NCBI GenBank assembly: GCA_000934385.1
Contig: KN880437.1
Location: forward strand, 62,001-126,000
DNA from: Cylindrobasidium torrendii FP15055 ss-10
Taxonomy: Eukaryota > Basidiomycota > Agaricomycetes > Agaricales > Physalacriaceae
DNA: 64,000 nucleotides
Direction of reading: 5' to 3'
The notes beneath the pieces were generated by a model. That model had not been told where the DNA came from and searched no databases. It saw nothing but the letters and a program-made list of their open reading frames with translations. Position 1 is the first letter of the stretch. The number at the start of each line of letters is the position of its first letter. Below are positions 47,245-60,173 of the stretch, in pieces. The position numbers and the translations under genes are program-made.

Positions 47245-50200
47245 GACTTGATTGACAGATGAAGATAACAAGGCAAATATCTCGATGGAATGACGATGAT
47301 AGTGGGAGGCCCGAGTTCGATTCAGCGTGACTTCCATATGTTCAATTCCGTCACATTCAAATGTACGATCACTTTGATTGAAGCTAATGGAAAAGCGTCC
47401 TACATGCTCGGGTCTTAAGCGTGTGTGTCCAAGCACGCAGAGACTGTGAGAAAACTTGATGCTACGAGAATGTCAAGACGTCGGTCCAAGGCACAACAGG
47501 ACCAAGACCGTTTTGCCTTGAGACGACAATGTGCTCCGTAAAAGGAATACGGGTATATGCATATGCATATACTATGAGGTTAGTCTGCTCAATCAATCGA
47601 TACTGCATGGTGAATCCAAGTGTTCATTCAGTAAGCCATGGGTCAACCTCATACTAAGTCGTACATGGACTGGTTTTCCTTTCTCTGTTTCGCCTTCTAG
47701 ATGAAGACAAAAACGTAAACAGTCGCTCTATCTATGAGCACAGAACGCCTGCCTTTTGGATCGGCTAACAGCTAGACCCACTGCATTCACAGTGAGCTCG
47801 ACTTTTGCGTCGATGAGCCTCAGGAAAGCTTCAACTAGTGTGAGAGAGGTAATTTATTTTCATGTGACGGCGATGGCGCTTCTGGGGTCTTACCGACAGC
47901 TAGAAAGAGTCGGATCTCGAGAAATTTATCCGTGCTCTATCCGGGATCAAGGCAGGCTGGAATGAAGGCTTGCAATTTGGCATAACGAGTGTCATGATCA
48001 ACTAGGGCGTCTAGTAGAAGACAGGCAAGTATATGTCTGATGAGCTACGCCGTTATGATGCCCAAAAGCCCGTCTATGGGAAATGTAAGAATCTCCAAGT
48101 TGTCATTATTTCCGCTGTAACCCTGGTTTTATAGGGTATTGATTCGACGCATAGTCACTGAACTTGGAGAGGAGATGGTGCTTCAGGGTTCGCCTGATGT
48201 CAGTCTGGCCGTAGAGCGCGCATAAAACTATCGTTAGCCATGAGCCTTACGTGCTAGTGTTTTCGGGCGAGTTTCGATAGATGTATTGCTTCAGTGCTCG
48301 CACAATTACACCCTGGACCAACCAAAACAGCTCAGCAACACGCCGTTGCGTGTCATTTTAGCCTGCAAATGGAGAATTTCCATCGTTATACGGCATAACG
48401 AACGCGACAAGAACGTCGGAGTATCCAAGAGTTATAAAGGAGTTGTACTACCTGTATGGGGAATACCTTCAATTTGTAAGCTTTATAGCTTGCAAGACAT
48501 CACTCCCGTTGGGGCATCGGAATTGAACACACGCCTTGCACACACGGACGGCGTTTACGTATTTAGAAAGTCCGAGATATCCGAGGAAGACATCACAGTG
48601 AACAGACCTTGATGTCTTTCTCCCGCGATGCATCGAAATGACGAGTGGCACCTCGCGCCACATTTTGGGCAAGCATACAGATTACCGATGATTAGACTCG
48701 AGTATCCATTCCATACTGAACCGACAAGCGGGCTGAGTGAGAAAAACTGGAAAGGCCGTTTGAACGAGCGGAAGGTCCCCATGGTAGACCCATCACGATA
48801 TAAGCTTCGAGATCCAAGTTGTTTTTCGTTTGCTCTATATTTTCCGGGCTCCCAGAAAGACCCGGTATGTGTTTTATACATCACGATGTTGCTCTAGAAT
48901 GGCAGAGCTCGCTCTAAGAGGTGAGTAGCCTAAGTAGTTGGAAACAGCACGGCAAAGACAAGATGTCCTCGACGGTGTAGCATCTAGTACATGTACACGT
49001 ATGTGCATACCAGTGAACGTAAGTGACACTCGGACTTGACTTGACTTGGACGCACATGATAGTGAGAATCCTGTATAAACGATCTGAGAATTCGAATAGC
49101 TTATAATGCGCGCCTGATCTCACGTCGAAGGAAGCTTCCAGTTGACTGCCAGAATACCAATGGTCAATCTGTGGTCAATATCGGAGTCTGCCCTGGCTTG
49201 TGCACACAACATGTATCGTAACAGTATTGTAGCAACTATGGTTACTGTATGTCGGTGCCCGCGAGCTCGAATAGATTCTGCGCGTATGACCGACGTCCCC
49301 ATATAGGACAGCTGTATAATTCCCACACATAAGGAAGCTTTGTAAGGAGCTGACATCGAGTTGCCTCAGCTGTATGTACCTCCGGGTCTTGTGATCCATC
49401 AAAACACAAGTTCGCCGCTTTGAAGTTTGCAGAGATCTCCACAGCATTACATTTGGCGACTGGGGAAACAGCGGCTCCGATGACGATAAAGCATTACATG
49501 TCTTCATATTCAGACGGTAACATATGAAAGGAACATTGAAATGGACATTCACCCCAGTCACTCCCAGGTCACTCCAGAGGCTCGTTCCCCCTTCGGCCGA
49601 GAACATACCACTAGTAGTACTAGGAAGTATCGTACTACAGCGTTGGAAGGGGGGAGATTCGAATTACTACAGGAAGGAGATCTCGGATGATGAAGGCCAA
49701 CGTCGAGCGAAGAAAGCGCACTCCCACTCAAGCGCCGATTTCTGAATCCCGGAGATGACAAGAGGGATGGCTGGGACATGCACGATATGATTCTCCGCAC
49801 ACAAACGAGCATCATTCAGGCTTACTCACCGGCCCTTTGAGCCAACATCGGCGGAGGATAACATGCTTTCCAGGCTTGCTAGGGCCACACACACACAGTC
49901 GGCTGCAAGTGGATTCTGGACATATGGCATGCATCGACACCGAGGAAAGTAGTGTTCAAGGTGTGGTTAGAACAAATCATGCTGAAGTCGACTTTCGGAC
50001 CGGCCATTGTGGGCATGCACAGTCCTTAACTTGAGGGACTCACGGAGTCTCTGGTAATATGTTGCGGTGCTTGATCATGACAGCAACTTGTTGAAGACCA
50101 TGCATGCATGTATGCAGTGGAATGTGAAGTCGCCGGCGACAGAATTAGGAAGGATACTCATTGAAAACAGGCCCAAGTTTGGAGACATGTCATTCTTCGA

Positions 50201-50810
50201 GCATTCCGTCCAGAAGAGCGGCACAAAACGAGATCGATTCACTGTGGGTTCGAGTTTCGGTACGGGGCACTCGGGCATCCCATAGGAAGGAGAAAGTAAA
50301 CTTCATCCATTGAGAACGTGGGGTTCCCGCGAGTGGTTGGCTCCCATCCAGCAGGCCGTTTACTACAAACTGACTGCGGCATGCTTGAGCAATGGAAGAA
50401 TGTCTCTGACCTGTGCTCCTGCTATGATGCATTGAGGGTACGCTGATCCTTTCGTGCTACCGCTTGCCCCATGATGAGATTTAATTTTGCAGAGCTGATC
50501 CGTTGTTCTCTCTCTCTGGAGGCCAGCGTCAGCGCCGAGGATGCGATGGGATATCCGAGGATATCAAGCAGTGTCGACCATCGAGATTCTGGACAACAAA
50601 GTTACCATATGATGGGCTCGCCCTCGAATAAGCATGCACGTGTCAACATTGGCGGTTCGACAGTCCATTTAACTCTGTGTGACGGACGCAGAATCTGTTA
50701 TAAAATCATACCGTCCTTGAGACTCAGCCACACTTGTTTTCTCCCCCGGGCTGGCGAACGGCGCTGCAAATCTCCGTCAGACATACCTTTGACAATACCT
50801 CTTCCTGGCC
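47245..50810. other. Gene-poor region of about 3.6 kb
   Basis: Only short, mutually overlapping open frames occur here, none with recognisable domains or plausible splicing. I looked for transposase, reverse transcriptase and long repeats on both strands and saw none. Slightly gene-like words, for example on the - strand near 47770-47850, are too short to name. It may be old repeat or pseudogene debris, or hold a non-coding transcript. Confidence 0.5.
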
Positions 50811-52747
50811 ATGTCGCACATCGACCACGACGACTCGTCCCGTTCCCCAGATGACCGCCCCCGAGCACACATGTCGCCGCCTAGTACCCCGCCACCCGCG
50901 TTGCCTGCGACCCATGTTCGTAGCCCGAGATCCCCGACTGCTCGAATTCGCGACGACATACCAGAGCTCGTTTCCGTTCATCATTCCAGGCATGGCAAGC
51001 CGCCGCCGCCGCCGCCTCTGAAAGTGTCGTCAAGACATTACGACAAACCTGCGTCTGCTCGCGAAACTGAACATACCTCAGAGCGGCGACAGTCGTTCAA
51101 CCATGCCAGCCGCGATGATAGCCTGCCGTCGATTACGACCATCAAGCGCTCACCGTCAGGCTCTCCGCCCAAGAACTTGAAAAGACAACTCTCCATGGAC
51201 GATGGTGAGCGCTTTCGTTTCCAACATCCTTGGACTGCATGGTTAAGCTTACTATTGCAGACGACTGCGAGCTGCCTCCCCTCAGGCTCAATGGCACGGA
51301 GCCTCAGCCGGCCTTCATTAGCTGCGATACCTGCGGCGTTCGTGTACCCCTTCGTGAACAGTTAACGGACCAATACACGGCCCGGCATTGGCATGCGCAC
51401 AGAGCGCTCTGGTACGCGTTTGCCAACTGTCACAAAATTGCCTTTTTGTAAAATCACCTTTTATAGTAATCTGTCCCCGCCGCCCGCGAAACGGCGTCGG
51501 GCCAAGAGAACAGAGGAAGAGCGCATCCATTACCTGCGGACCGACCCCTACGTCCAGGCTTTTGAGCCGTACAAAGTGCACTGCAAATCGTGCGACAAGT
51601 GGATTCGCCTGCGTCCAAACTCGACATATTGCAGTATCCCATGGGATGCGCATCGCAAGAGTTGCCTGGCAAAGAGAATGTCAGTTTTTTTTTCTTTCTC
51701 GGTGTAACTATTTAGCGCTGACCTTCGATATAGAGCAAGCAAGAACAGCTTCGCGCTCAATCAACACGACAAACTCCTTGAGAATGACCCGTACGCCCGC
51801 AAGTTCGACGCTGAGCGCGTGCTATGCGCATTTTGCGACAAATGGATCGCCGCTCCCATCACCGACAACCGCAATCTTTGGGAAGCGCACAAGGTGCAAT
51901 GCCGCAAGGCTGCGCCGCCTACTGTCGTCGAGGACAGCGTCATCAGCACTACTCCGTTGGCACGTCCCATTACGACGGCGGAGAGACCACATTCGAATTC
52001 GCCCCCTCCATACGACCGCCGGGATAGTGTGTCCGGCTCGGGCCCGACCATGTCCCGTCGTCGCAATGCTGAACAAAGAGAAGCTCAGCTACGCTCGGAT
52101 CCGCTCATCCAAATCGTTGAGGAGAGCCGCGTCTTCTGCTCGCTCTGCCAGAAGTGGGTCCAGCTTCGACAAGACTCGAGTTTCTGCGCATATCCGTGGA
52201 CGCAACATCGTGGCAAGTGCCTTGCAAGGAGGTGTGTCGCTTTTCGTGTTATTCTGTATGCGTAGTGGCTGATAATCATATCAGCGACCGTCAGACGGAA
52301 AGACGGCGTGATATGGAGAGCGGACAGAGGTTGTCGTCTGGGCCGGAGAGCGAGGAAGACGCAGACGGGAGCGTCGACGAGGACGTTCAAGAATCACGTC
52401 GCCCATTCAACCGGGAAACGTCCCATCCTGCGGCCTTGGATCCCAATGCGCGCCCAACCAGACGCCGTTTATCAGACTCCTACCTCGACCTCGACGCGCA
52501 GCCGCATCGTATTACCCACCTGGCCTACTCTGTCAGGTATTTGCTTCAGACGATGTTCCGCAACGGAGCATCCATTCATGCCATCGTCGGTTTCCTCAAT
52601 GCCAGCATGCCTGAGGATAGATGGGAGGAATTCGACACCCGCGAAGTCATTGCTGGTGTTTCGGTTCTGGTACGGGAGGGCATCAAGGTCGATGGCGACA
52701 GACCTTGGAGGTTGGAATTGGCTGGCGACGTGGTGAGAAGGTGTTGA
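50811..52747 (+). CDS. Unrecognised protein with four C2HC finger-like repeats
   Basis: Five exons encode roughly 570 aa. The first about 130 residues are disordered and rich in Ser, Pro, Arg and Asp. Four repeats then share the frame DPY-x3-FE-x2-RV-x-C-x2-C-x-KWI-x-LR...W-x2-HR-x2-C-LA+. Repeat 1 (about 51313-51420) has CDTCGVRVPL...HWHAHRALC. Repeat 2 (51535-51678) has CKSCDKWIRL...WDAHRKSC. Repeat 3 (51780-51912) has CAFCDKWIAA...WEAHKVQC. Repeat 4 (52095-52233) has CSLCQKWVQL...WTQHRGKC. CxxC plus HxxxC suggests one zinc per repeat. A helical C-terminus (ITHLAYSVRYLLQTMF...) ends the chain. I do not recognise a named family; a nuclear role is suggested by KRRRAKR near repeat 2, but not shown. 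Confidence 0.78.
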
Positions 52748-52982
52748 GGTTTATAACCCGCAGGTCACTTATATACACGCCCGTACTTGCTGCTGAATTT
52801 ATTGGATAGTTAGCTTATGTATTAGTATTGTAACGAATAGAACAGACCTCTTATGCATGCTTGTAAATGTCTTCCCTCATCAAGCACGCTTGTCGTCAAT
52901 GAGCCATGCATTAGCAAAGAGTATAATGGTACAGAAAGCACAGAGTGGAGTGTATGGTAGAGAGCTAATACTTAGATGAAAT

Positions 52983-54173
52983 TTACATCGTCCGAACAAA
53001 TATGAGGAGTCCTTCGTATACCGCCCAACCAATGGCTGAGCTCAACACTTTTCGCCCGAGACGGAGTGAGGCGCCGTCGAAATATCCTGCTATGCCTCGT
53101 TGCTATAAAGGTGTGAGGACAACAAGTCAAGTGAGTCTGGGTAGAGAGAGAGCTACATACCTTCCATATTGTCGCAACAGTTTGAGCAAAACTCTGATAC
53201 TGGGCATCCGACCGAACCTGAATTTTCGTCTGCGCAAATGGATGTTAGCTCACGCTTGAGTGTGCGCGCCAAGGATATGCGCACCTTGACAACATCGAAA
53301 GGATGGGTTGCAAGCGTAGCTAATGCACCGGCGGCAGCGCCCGAGGAGCTATGGACCATGGTGGGAGGGCAGTCTGGGAAAGGGAAATCGCGTTTGATGC
53401 CTTCGTAGAATACGACGAAGAGTCCAGCGTATGGGGCGTCCCGTAGAGATGTGGCGAGGAACCCGCGGAAGAGCTCTGAACGGTTCATGCCCTTGAGCGC
53501 TTCAAACACGCCATTGTATGCGTACAAATTGCTCTGAAGGATGCAGCCAGAGATAAGGCAAGCAGGAAATACGGATATTTGGATCACTGACCTCGAAGCG
53601 CGTCTTGAGTAACGAGATTGGATTGAGCAGGAATCCAACTGCTACGCGCGTTGTAGCACCCGCGATTAGATTTCCTTGTGCTGTGAGTTTTGGCAATACG
53701 CTCTTGTCCGACTGGGAGGTTGAATGGGCGATGGTGAAGTATCCTGAAGCGGCCAGCGCGGTGCGGAATTGGGTGAGGCCTGCCATGTACATGGCTACTC
53801 CCGGGACATTTCTGCGAGTTGCCTGAGAAAAGCCGGGATACAAGGGCTTAGGGACGCACCGTATCAAAGACGCAGATGTCCCTCTCCAAAGTCCCTTAAC
53901 GCCCTGGGAGGATAGTACGAGGCGTGTTGCGTCTATTGCTCCGGTACGCGTTAATGGAAGTCCGTGGTCTATTTGCTGGAGCCGCGTTTTCACCAGATCA
54001 ACTAGAGAGCCTGTGAGCCGCCATAGTCAGCCGCAGAGCCAGCACAGAGCGTACATGGCTGTAGGCAGACGGTGGATGCGAAACCGGACAGGGCACCTGG
54101 GATATGTCAGAGGAAAGTACAGCCTCAGGGATGTGCAAATACCCGATGCGAGTTGGAGTTGGACATTGCTCAT
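52983..54173 (-). CDS. HEM25: Mitochondrial glycine carrier Hem25 (SLC25A38)
   Basis: Begins MSNVQLQLASGALSGFASTVCLQPFDLVKTRLQQ at 54173. The three carrier signatures are PFDLVKTRL, PISLLKTRFE and PFDVVKTKI. Family-specific blocks are LWRGTSASLIRNVPGVAMYMAGLTQF, QGNLIAGATTRVAVGFLLNP, SNLYAYNGVFEAL and LFRGFLATSLRDAPYAGLFVVFYEGIKR. The chain ends LGRKVLSSAIGWAVYEGLLIF. About seven short introns. Hem25 brings glycine into mitochondria for haem synthesis and also affects ubiquinone supply. Inner-membrane protein. Confidence 0.93.
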
Positions 54174-55314
54174 GTATAGTTCGGTGGTGGAAGTGACCGG
54201 ACAAGGTAAGTAGGCTCACTCGTAATGCGATTGATGCTGTCAACGCTCTGATCGGACTCAGAGTCACTTGTCTTTGAACAACCTTGACCGCGAAAATCAC
54301 CCAGAATACAGGACGAATGCAGCACTTTGCGCTATAAAACGTACAAATGCAAGCTCCGGCGTCCTTTCGAGGCAATACCGCATACTTTAGCTAAAGGCAC
54401 ACACCACCCGTACGCCCGCAGACGTCCTGGCCGGCATCGATCTCGACCTTGTTTGCACCGTACCCCTTCCTCTCGACCTTGACCTTACTCGCTCTTGGGA
54501 CGCGAGCCCTAGTTTCGACCCAGCCCTCATAGCCGGCTTTGAGTGTTCGTGGAAAGAGAATGGAGATTTCCTCGCTACAACTTGAAGCGGGTTGGTGCGT
54601 TTGGCATTTCCAAGTACATTCAACACACTACATCCATGACTCCATACGGTCGAAATCGACTACGAACTGTTGCCAAATGATGTGGGTGGTATGGGCGGGC
54701 TGGTGTACGCCTCCTTCAGAAGTTGCGTAGGCACTCTGGGGTCGCAGTGCCCGGTGCTCAGTATGTGTGTCTATATGCGTTAACTTGCCATGCCACTCGA
54801 CGTGGGAATGCAAAGATAAAGTATAAGGATGTGCTGTACTGGATAACCACGAGTCCTTAGTATTGTGGTGCTGGTACAAAGCACTGAAGAGACACATTCG
54901 CAAGTGCCCCACCTCGTAGAGACGGTGTTGAATCTGAGCACGTAAACAACCTAATCACGCGTCGGACGCGTCAAATTATCCAGTGGAGACAACAAAGGAA
55001 TGCATTCAGCGCAAAAGCGCCGGGATTGATCCTGGTGTTGAGAAAGGCTCGTCGTTGGATGAGTCCGCATGTCTCAATTTCGTGGGACAGAGGGGGACGA
55101 TTAGAAAATGAAATTATTGCCGTTGAACGCGTCATTTGTATACTAGATCTACTTGAAGTATAGTAGAGTGCACCCATTGGCAGGCAGGGAGATGGAAAGG
55201 GCGCGTAGTACAGTGAATGATCGAAAGCTTCGAACATTCAATGATTCAATCAGAGTTCAAGCGCGCGATGCACGATCGGAGTATCAATCTCACTCTTACC
55301 TTCACCCCCACCGT
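54174..55314. other. Gap between divergent HEM25 and methyltransferase genes
   Basis: About 1.1 kb. A + strand segment at about 54390-54590 reads as an acidic, Leu/Asp-rich peptide (DVLAGIDLDLVCTVPLPLDL...) ending in a stop, but has no clean start or upstream exon; gene remnant or chance. Nothing else is supported. Confidence 0.5.
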
Positions 55315-58300
55315 ATGGATGTTACATCCTCGCCGACAAATCGAGGTCCTCGTCCCAAGGAGCGCATCTCTCGGACTGCAGATGATGAAGGGTGCGTCTT
55401 CCCGATTGTCGTTCAGAAAAATCATTAAAACACGCTCAAAGAGGAGCGTTTGGATACAGTCCTCGACGACAACGAGCCGGCGGACACATACGAGGACAGC
55501 GAGTCAGAAGTAGGAGACCCTGACAGCATATCCACCCTCCCCATTCGCACCCTCAATATGTTCACTTTCTTCACTGAAGGCCCGAAGGAAATGCAACAAA
55601 TGGGAGAGCTAATGATGATGGACTTCGAGTTTTCAAACTACCGGGGGAAGCTGTGGGCTAGCGGGACCGTCGAAGCAGGACCTCTGGACTTGGAGGACGA
55701 TTTGGAGGATACCGCAGATGGACAGGACAGTGTGTGGGCAGTTGTGGGCCCTATAAAGCAGTGCTGGCTGCACTTCGATGGGGAAGCACTCGACCCGTAA
55801 GTAATCCTGCACTGAATTACATACAATGGCCTGACCTGTATGGTCAGCCGAATCTGGGTTCAGACACCACGGGCGTGGTACATACTACTTGCCCCTGCCC
55901 CAGACTATCTACCGTTCTGCACGGAGTTCCTTCGAAATCATTGTCTATTCCATCTCATGCTGAGCACAGCATACAACCACCCTGATCTTGAGCTGCATGA
56001 TTTCTGGGGGAAGTTGGATGAAGGTATAAACCTACGCCGTATCCCTGCTCTTCCTGAGGGGCGTCTACTGTCTCCAGAAGACGTGAATGAGGGTTTTGTA
56101 CGTGGTGCTCTGCAGCACAATCAAGAACTCTGCTAACACTATTTTCTCAGGAGATGTACATCTACCACCAGGTCTTGCTCCTCACTGAAACACACAGCCT
56201 GCGTGGTCTGTGTAAACATCCTCTCATCATGAAGATATACGCGTCTTCTATGTTCGATGAATTTCGGAAACCCGATGGGACTTTGCGTGTCCACAAGGAC
56301 ACGAACACCAATGTGCGGAGGAAGGGTTCTGGTGCGCGCACGAAGCGGTCGAAGAGCACGACGCAGAATGTGATCCTAACGCCCGTTGTGAATCGAGTGG
56401 CCAGCGGCTGGTTGCGAATACCGACTGCGGTCCATGGAGAGGCAGAGCACGATTTCATGGAGAATTTGGATGAGGCACACGAGATAGTCCAGGCGCATCA
56501 TAATAACCCGGACAGCATCCAGTGGGGGGAGCTCTCGGCGGATACAGGTACGTATAGCTCAGTTACTATTGACGGGCAAAAATACAAGGTGTGTCATTCC
56601 TTTCTTCTTATACACGGCCTTGTCTGATTTTTCGAAAGCCGGGGGACTGTGTCATGGTCCTGAAGGAAGACTCGTTCGAGCACATGAAGTCGGTGAAGAA
56701 TGAGCTTGCCAATGACTATTGGTAGGCCAAATCAATGTCATGTGCTCCTCTGATTTTGACCTGCTACAGGTTCTGCTACGTTGTGTCCCTCTTTGAAGGC
56801 CCTCGTGGAGAAAAGAAATTTTGCTCCAGATGGCTCCTCCATGGGTCACAGACTATTCTCAAGGAGATCTCCGATGCACAATCTCTATATCTTACAGACT
56901 TGTGCGATGATGTGGAGCTTGAAGCAGTCGTGCAGAAAATCACTGTCGACTTCAACTTCTCAAACAACCAACGTACTCGTGAGGGTGCTATCCCGACTCA
57001 AGCGCCGGCTGCAAACTCGACAGAGTTCTTCTGCAGGTATGTTCATCATACTGTTAGTTCCAATCTCCAGCCTAATTAACCAACAGCTATGCCTACGACC
57101 ATTCTCGAATGAAGTTTACATCACTTCCCAAAAGCATCGGTGAGGTCACAGAGGAAGCGGTGACCCTTGAGCGAGGGGTTCTTTGTATTGGTGATCTCGA
57201 GTACCACCAGCACGACTTCATTCTCCTCCACGACTCGAAATTGGAACTTGGAGACGGCACACCCGACTTACTGGCCGTCGCGCAAATACGAGGTCTACCG
57301 GACATGATACCGGAGGACCCGCTCGAAGCCGTACTAGATATCGAAGTTTTTCCGCGCAAGATGTCGACCGAGGATGGCGAGTATCAGGCTCTCGATGTGA
57401 GTATCTCCGTTTCTCTTTGCCTGAAAGTACAATTCTAATTCCACGTCGCTAGCACGAGCTTCGCCATGACATCAATCGGCCAGATGTCCGCAAAGTATCT
57501 CTGCACGACGTCCGAGGCAAGTGCGCCGTGGCGGTCTTTCCCTCGATGGCAAAGGTGGAGGAAAATTTTGCATGGGTGTGTCATCCGACGCATTTCTACT
57601 TCACGAGCTCGGAAAAGGATGGTGTATTGGTGCGATGCGAAATCAGGACATGCGGAGAATGCGACGCCCTTGAGAAAACTCGATGGGAGGAGCGCTGGGA
57701 GGGCAAGAAAGATCGGGAGGGCGACCGGATTCGTGTCCTCGAGTTGTACGCTGGGTGCGGTGGCCTTGGCACTGGCCTCGAGCTGACAGGGCTCTTCGAT
57801 GTGAAGTGGGCCGTGGAGTGGGACGAATCCGCCGCAAAGACCTATATGTGCTTTACATGTTGCCATTGCATTATTCTCTTGGCTGACTTTTCCAACAGGA
57901 ACATGCACCCGAAGACGCTTGTGTACTGCTGCGATGTTGTTGGACCCCTTGCAGCAGCAATGGAGGATCGTCCTCCGAAGGTCCATTCCAAGCTAGATGG
58001 GTCGTTGTACACAATCTTCCCCAAGCCTGGTGAGGTGGATTGCATCTGTGGTGGTAAGTGTATCTTTATCTCTCGTCTGTGCAGAGCTGACTATTTGGCC
58101 ATAGGTCCTCCATGTCAAGGATTCTCAAATGCAAACCCGCACCCTGCACGTTATCTATCATTGCATTTGAACATCCGCTAACCTACTTGCAGCAACCTGA
58201 CGATGTTCGATGCTCACATCCTCTCAAGCTCCTCTCATATGTGGAGTTCTTCAAACCCAAATACTTCATCATCGAGAATGTGGCTGGCCTACTCGACTTC

Positions 58301-59735
58301 CCACTCATGGGGATGTTGGGTGCTAATGGCCGGGTTGAGGGCGGACTCGCATTGGGATTCGTCAAGTTGATCTACCAGACTGCGCTGGCTCTTGGGTATA
58401 TTCCCATTTCGCAGCAACTTTTGCTAAGGCTCACGAGATCTTTCAGATATCAAATTCAGTTACGGATACTCAATGCCGCCTCGTTTGGTGTTCCCCAGGC
58501 TCGCAATCGTCTCTTTTTCATTGGAACACGTCGGGACGTTCCCACGCTGGACTTCCCATTGCCCACCCACGCCTTTCCAAGGCAGCGTAAACACGTACTC
58601 CGTGGGATCACGTATAACGGGGAACCTAAAAGGGTACCAACGGCTTCATGGAATCCGGATGAACCAGACGATGACCTCGAGCTATCAGGGCCACTGCTTC
58701 CAGTGACCGCCAACGACGCACTGAGTGATCTGGTGAGCTACTATTCTCTTCCTTCTTCCTGCTTCTTATGCTTTCATGGTAGCCACGATTCGACTGGTTC
58801 GTACTTTGCGTGTTTTCGGTGACACTTGCTGATTTTCTTACAGGATTAACCCGCATGTTGTCCGTGCAAAGACTGCGGCGGACGAAGAGCTGGTCAGGAA
58901 GCGCACGGCAAAAGGCATCAGGCAGATGGTGGCGACTGACGGGAGTCGCACTGTTGGATGGGAGCTCACGGGGTATAGGACGAATGCGCGAAATGCCTTC
59001 CAATATTTCGTGCGCAGGAAGATGAAGGACGCTCAGGTGACTGACCACCAGACGGTCTCATACGCATCGACTTTGCCCGTTGAAATCACAACAACACTTC
59101 TATTGAAGCCCAAGAGATGCCATCGAGGTGCGTGAATTCTGGCGAGTCGATGAATTGCCAGTGCGAGCTCAATGTCCATTGCAGACCCGGAAGTAGCTGG
59201 TATGATGGATGCCAAAAAGCTTGCCTCTAAATCAAGTCCGTTTTGCCATTCGTGACTTCCCAGCTACTGACCAGCACCCATTCAGCTTACTATGGGCGAC
59301 TCGACGGGAAGAAACAATTCCGCACCGTCTTGACCGGGTCACGTCCGTACTCACGAGGGGCCGTCCTCCTCCATCCATCGGTGCGTTGCTTCACCTTGCA
59401 TATTTACGTCTACCTGAAGTGATCTTCATGTACAGCAACGACGCTCATTCACCGTACGTGAAATGGCGCGCGCTCAAGGCTTCCCGGACGACTACGTCTT
59501 CGAAACGCATGGGCCAAAAAGTCGGAATGGAAGATTGAACTCAGTGCGCCTCTATTACATGGTTGTTGTCGCTTGCTGATAAGTATGTTCGTTGCAGAAA
59601 CTCAAGCAAATTGGCAACGCTGTACCACCGCCCTTGGCACTCGCAATAGGAAGGGCATTCACGGATTCGTGGGAACAAGTGCTGGCGAACGAGAGGGAGA
59701 AACATGGAAGGGATGGCAGCCCAGATCTCCTTTGA
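55315..59735 (+). CDS. DNMT1-like DNA cytosine-5 methyltransferase
   Basis: Start taken as ATG 55315; the frame is open to 55153, so it could be longer. An acidic N-terminus leads to a replication-foci-type domain (LPIRTLNMFTFF..., WAVVGPIKQCWLHFDG, IWVQTPRAWYILLAPAPDY). Two BAH-type regions follow, around GDCVMVLKEDSFEHMK-SVKNELANDYW and RGVLCIGDLEYHQHDFILL. The catalytic domain shows motif I RVLELYAGCGGLGTGLELTG, motif IV GPPCQGFSNANPHP with catalytic Cys, motif VI FIIENVAGLL, motif VIII FGVPQARNRLFFIGTRRD and motif X LKQIGNAVPPPLALAIGRAF. About fifteen short introns. This layout is that of maintenance-type DNMT1 proteins of basidiomycetes, methylating CpG in repeats. Intact as far as the motifs show. 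Confidence 0.92.
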
Positions 59736-60173
59736 CCTCTATCATATCTTTATTCATTTAGTGTACTTGTTTGCTTTGTGTTATTCGCTGTAAGAGAGTA
59801 TCGTGGTTGTTGTATTTAAACTAACTAATCTTGAATCATCTTTCTCTTTCGGTTACGTTGGGTCTTCACACCGCTGGGCCTAGTATACGGGCAACCTGTA
59901 GGCCAACCTCAACCAATAACTATAATTCACTCGAGTCAAACAAACAAACATCGTGTGTCTTGAATTGAGCTTCAGTACTTATGTACTTCAGTAAGCACAG
60001 CGCACTTTAATATCAGAGCAAATGTACCTATACATCCATATAGTAACAGCGCATTGCGTAGAGTACTATGCCATGCCGTATTTTGTATACAAGTAAGAAG
60101 TACAGACAACAACACTAAGGAGTCATCATCGTCACCGTGTTAGTCCACAATCTCGCACATTCAACGATTAACG
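59736..60173. other. Convergent intergenic stretch, nothing recognised
   Basis: AT-rich spacer between two converging 3' ends; probably holds both 3' UTRs. Confidence 0.6.

Noticed and set aside
47756..48897. Several ORFs of 69-108 aa in the gene-poor tract
   Set aside because: No motif, no splicing partner and poor coding pattern; consistent with chance frames.
54390..54595. Acidic Leu/Asp-rich frame on the + strand
   Set aside because: No start, no upstream exon with consistent phase and no family; left as a possible remnant.
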